Source: Marinicauda algicola
GTDB lineage: Bacteria; Pseudomonadota; Alphaproteobacteria; Caulobacterales; Maricaulaceae
Length of the DNA: 64,000 nucleotides
Direction: 5' to 3'
Assembly: GCF_017161425.1 (NCBI RefSeq)
Contig: NZ_CP071057.1
Location: forward strand, 2,977,501 to 3,041,500
Each line of letters begins with the position of its first letter. The stretch's first letter is position 1. The notes beneath the pieces are model-generated. The model saw nothing but the letters and a program-made list of their open reading frames with translations. It searched no databases and was not told where the DNA came from. The position numbers were made by a program, and so were the translations under genes. Positions 62,654 through 64,000 of the stretch are shown piece after piece.

Positions 62654-63366
62654 GCGCGGTCCTCCGCCATCAGCCGGTCGCTGGCGTCCTCGATGCGGGC
62701 CTGCAGGCTCGCCATGAACGCCTCCTTGGGAAGTCCGGGCGGGATGGCGGGCAGGAACTCGATGACGATGGTGCCGGGCCTGAACGCCAGGCCCGAGCGC
62801 GGCCAGTGCAGCCCGGAATTGAGCGCCACCGGGACGCAGGAAACCTTCATCGCCGCGTAGAGGCCGGCCACGCCCGGCTTGTAGCTCTCGCTCTCGCCGG
62901 GCTTCACCCGCGTGCCCTGCGGGAAGATGACGATCTGGCGGCCCTCGGCGGCGCGCTCGCGGGCCTGCTTGAGCATGTCGCGCAGGGCCTTGGAGCCCGC
63001 CGAGCGGTCGACGGCGATATTCCTCAGCTTCATCGCGTACCAGCCGAAGACCGGCAGGGCCTTGAGTTCCTTCTTCAGGATGATCGCGGGATCGTCGAGA
63101 ATGGTCCACAAGGCCAGGGTCTCGAACATGGACTGGTGCTTCGAGGCGATCAGCGCGCCGCCCCCGGGCAGGTGCTCGCGCCCGCGCACCTCGTAGGTGA
63201 CGCCGCAGAACAGCTTCAGTCCGAAGAAGACCAGCCCCAGCCAGGCGCGGAAGCAGGCGAGCGCCCAGGAGCGCGGCCCGACAAGGCTCGGCGCGCAGAG
63301 AAGGCCCATCACGACCATCAGCCCGTACATCCAGATCACGAAGACGGCCGAGCCGATCACCCGCAT
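62650..63366 (-). CDS. plsC: 1-acyl-sn-glycerol-3-phosphate acyltransferase
   Basis: Adds the second acyl chain to lysophosphatidic acid. The 238-residue protein has an N-terminal hydrophobic anchor (VFVIWMYGLMVVMGLL) and the acyltransferase blocks: SKHQSMFETL (His77 with Glu82 in place of the usual HX4D aspartate), RNIAVDRSAGSKALRDM, and IFPQGTRVKPGE. The Glu variant is common in alphaproteobacterial PlsC as far as I recall. It lies in a YdcF-plsC-DUF2125 operon. Confidence 0.92.
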   Translation of the reverse strand: MRVIGSAVFVIWMYGLMVVMGLLCAPSLVGPRSWALACFRAWLGLVFFGLKLFCGVTYEVRGREHLPGGGALIASKHQSMFETLALWTILDDPAIILKKELKALPVFGWYAMKLRNIAVDRSAGSKALRDMLKQARERAAEGRQIVIFPQGTRVKPGESESYKPGVAGLYAAMKVSCVPVALNSGLHWPRSGLAFRPGTIVIEFLPAIPPGLPKEAFMASLQARIEDASDRLMAEDRA

Positions 63367-63375
63367 GCGATTCCC

Positions 63376-63954
63376 CTACTCGCGCCGCCTGGCGACGGCC
63401 TCGCGCGCATATACCGCGGCGTATTTGAAGAATTCCACCCCCCAGCGCCGCGCGGTGCGCAGATCGGCCCAGGGCGGCGGGCTCTCCACCGGGAAGGCGG
63501 CGAGACTGACGCCCGGCATCGCGGCCTGCAGCTCCAGCAGGGCCCGGGGCATGTGATAGTCGCTGGTCACCACGATCAGGCTGTCGAAGCCGTTGCGGCG
63601 CGCCCAGTCCGCGGCTTCTTCCGCGTTGCCGATCGTGTTGGCCGCTTCCTGGCCGACATCGATGCAGCACTCGAACAGGTCGCGCGTCGCGCCGGAGGCC
63701 GCGCGCACCGCATCGAGGCCGACATCGGGATTGGCCCCGGAGATCAGGAGGCGCTCGCCGCGGCCCCGGGAGAGCAGCTCGACCGCGGTCACGACGCGGC
63801 CCTCCCCCCCGGTCAGCGCGACGATGCCGTCCGCGCGGGCGGCCTCGCGCGCGTCCAGCGTCACCCCGGCGCGCACGAACAGGGCGAAGCCGACGAGCAC
63901 GGCGACGACCACGACGAAGGCGATGAATCGCAGAAATGAAAGCAGGGCGGACAT
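63376..63954 (-). CDS. YdcF/ElyC-family DUF218 envelope protein
   Basis: A 192-residue protein with an N-terminal membrane anchor (FLRFIAFVVVVAVLVGFALFV) and a DUF218 domain: DGIVALTGGEGRVVTAVELLSRGRGERLLISG interrupted at family turns, the ANTIGNAEEAADWARRNG segment and VVTSDYHMPRALLELQ. ElyC and YdcF act in peptidoglycan and envelope maintenance in E. coli; the exact role here is unknown. It is 9 bp ahead of plsC on the same strand. Confidence 0.88.
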   Translation of the reverse strand: MSALLSFLRFIAFVVVVAVLVGFALFVRAGVTLDAREAARADGIVALTGGEGRVVTAVELLSRGRGERLLISGANPDVGLDAVRAASGATRDLFECCIDVGQEAANTIGNAEEAADWARRNGFDSLIVVTSDYHMPRALLELQAAMPGVSLAAFPVESPPPWADLRTARRWGVEFFKYAAVYAREAVARRRE

Positions 63955-63964
63955 GGCGGTCGCG

Positions 63965-64000
63965 TCACACTCCGTCTCGGGCCATCCAGACCGGCAAGGC
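63965..64000 (-). CDS. C-terminal end of an upstream gene, possibly ftsX
   Basis: The last bases read leftward give ALPVWMARDGV and a TGA at 63965-63967, 10 bp before the YdcF-family start. FtsX is suggested only because ftsE-ftsX often precede this gene group in alphaproteobacteria; eleven residues cannot prove it. Confidence 0.3.
   Translation of the reverse strand, partial: ALPVWMARDGV

Overview
The window is a GC-rich chromosomal segment of an alphaproteobacterium. The gene orders tsaE-amgK-murU-addB-addA-trxA, rpoH next to an RluD-type pseudouridine synthase, phaR divergent from phaB, and plsC-DUF2125, together with alphaproteobacterial forms of S21, AddB, COQ9 and sigma-32, point to the Caulobacterales/Maricaulales/Hyphomonadaceae neighbourhood. 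That placement is inferred from gene content only. No rRNA, tRNA, CRISPR array, transposase or integrase is visible. Most DNA has one GC-rich codon style; the clear exceptions are about 56.62-58.36 kb and the last 350 bp of cysS.

Layout: 0-3.6 kb holds the start of a dicarboxylate/amino-acid symporter, lipoproteins, a creatininase-family enzyme and a lipoprotein/lipoprotein/small-protein operon. 3.7-9.4 kb holds acs, gdhA, a lipoprotein, and a [2Fe-2S] ferredoxin with its reductase. 9.5-18.9 kb is one rightward run: tsaE, amgK and murU (peptidoglycan sugar recycling), addB and addA (double-strand break repair), then trxA with a textbook terminator. 19-26 kb holds pyrF, a LysE exporter, an SDR enzyme, a GAF protein, a glutaminase with a eukaryote-like N-terminal module, argG, nth and coq9. 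26.2-31.7 kb holds rpsU (apparently starting at ATC), an MgtC-like membrane protein, an enoyl-CoA hydratase, gcdH behind palindromic operator-like DNA, and a PhzF protein.

31.7-38.8 kb holds two related small secreted proteins, a secreted serine protease with three four-cysteine repeats, a DUF481 outer-membrane protein, YhhN, rpoH, an acetyltransferase and rluD. 38.9-43.3 kb is a likely phosphate-starvation unit: four 11-bp-spaced Pho-box-like repeats precede a TonB-dependent receptor and a Tat-exported PhoD phosphatase. 43.3-52.5 kb holds DUF4168, folE, cysS with an extra C-terminal domain, an IscU-like scaffold, yidD, three envelope glycosyltransferase genes and an HMG-CoA lyase. 52.5-55.3 kb holds phaR and phaB. 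58.4-64 kb returns to housekeeping: cupin, gloB, methyltransferase, hisC, DUF2125, plsC, YdcF and what may be the end of ftsX.

The best candidate for an undescribed system is the three-gene cassette at 55.6-58.4 kb: a stand-alone HsdR-N-type nuclease-like protein, a protein with a possible PUA/EVE-like reader module, and a single-span membrane protein. The three are translationally coupled (TAATG, then ATGA), and the last two are AT-rich. This looks like a small defence or conflict module, but its function is inferred.
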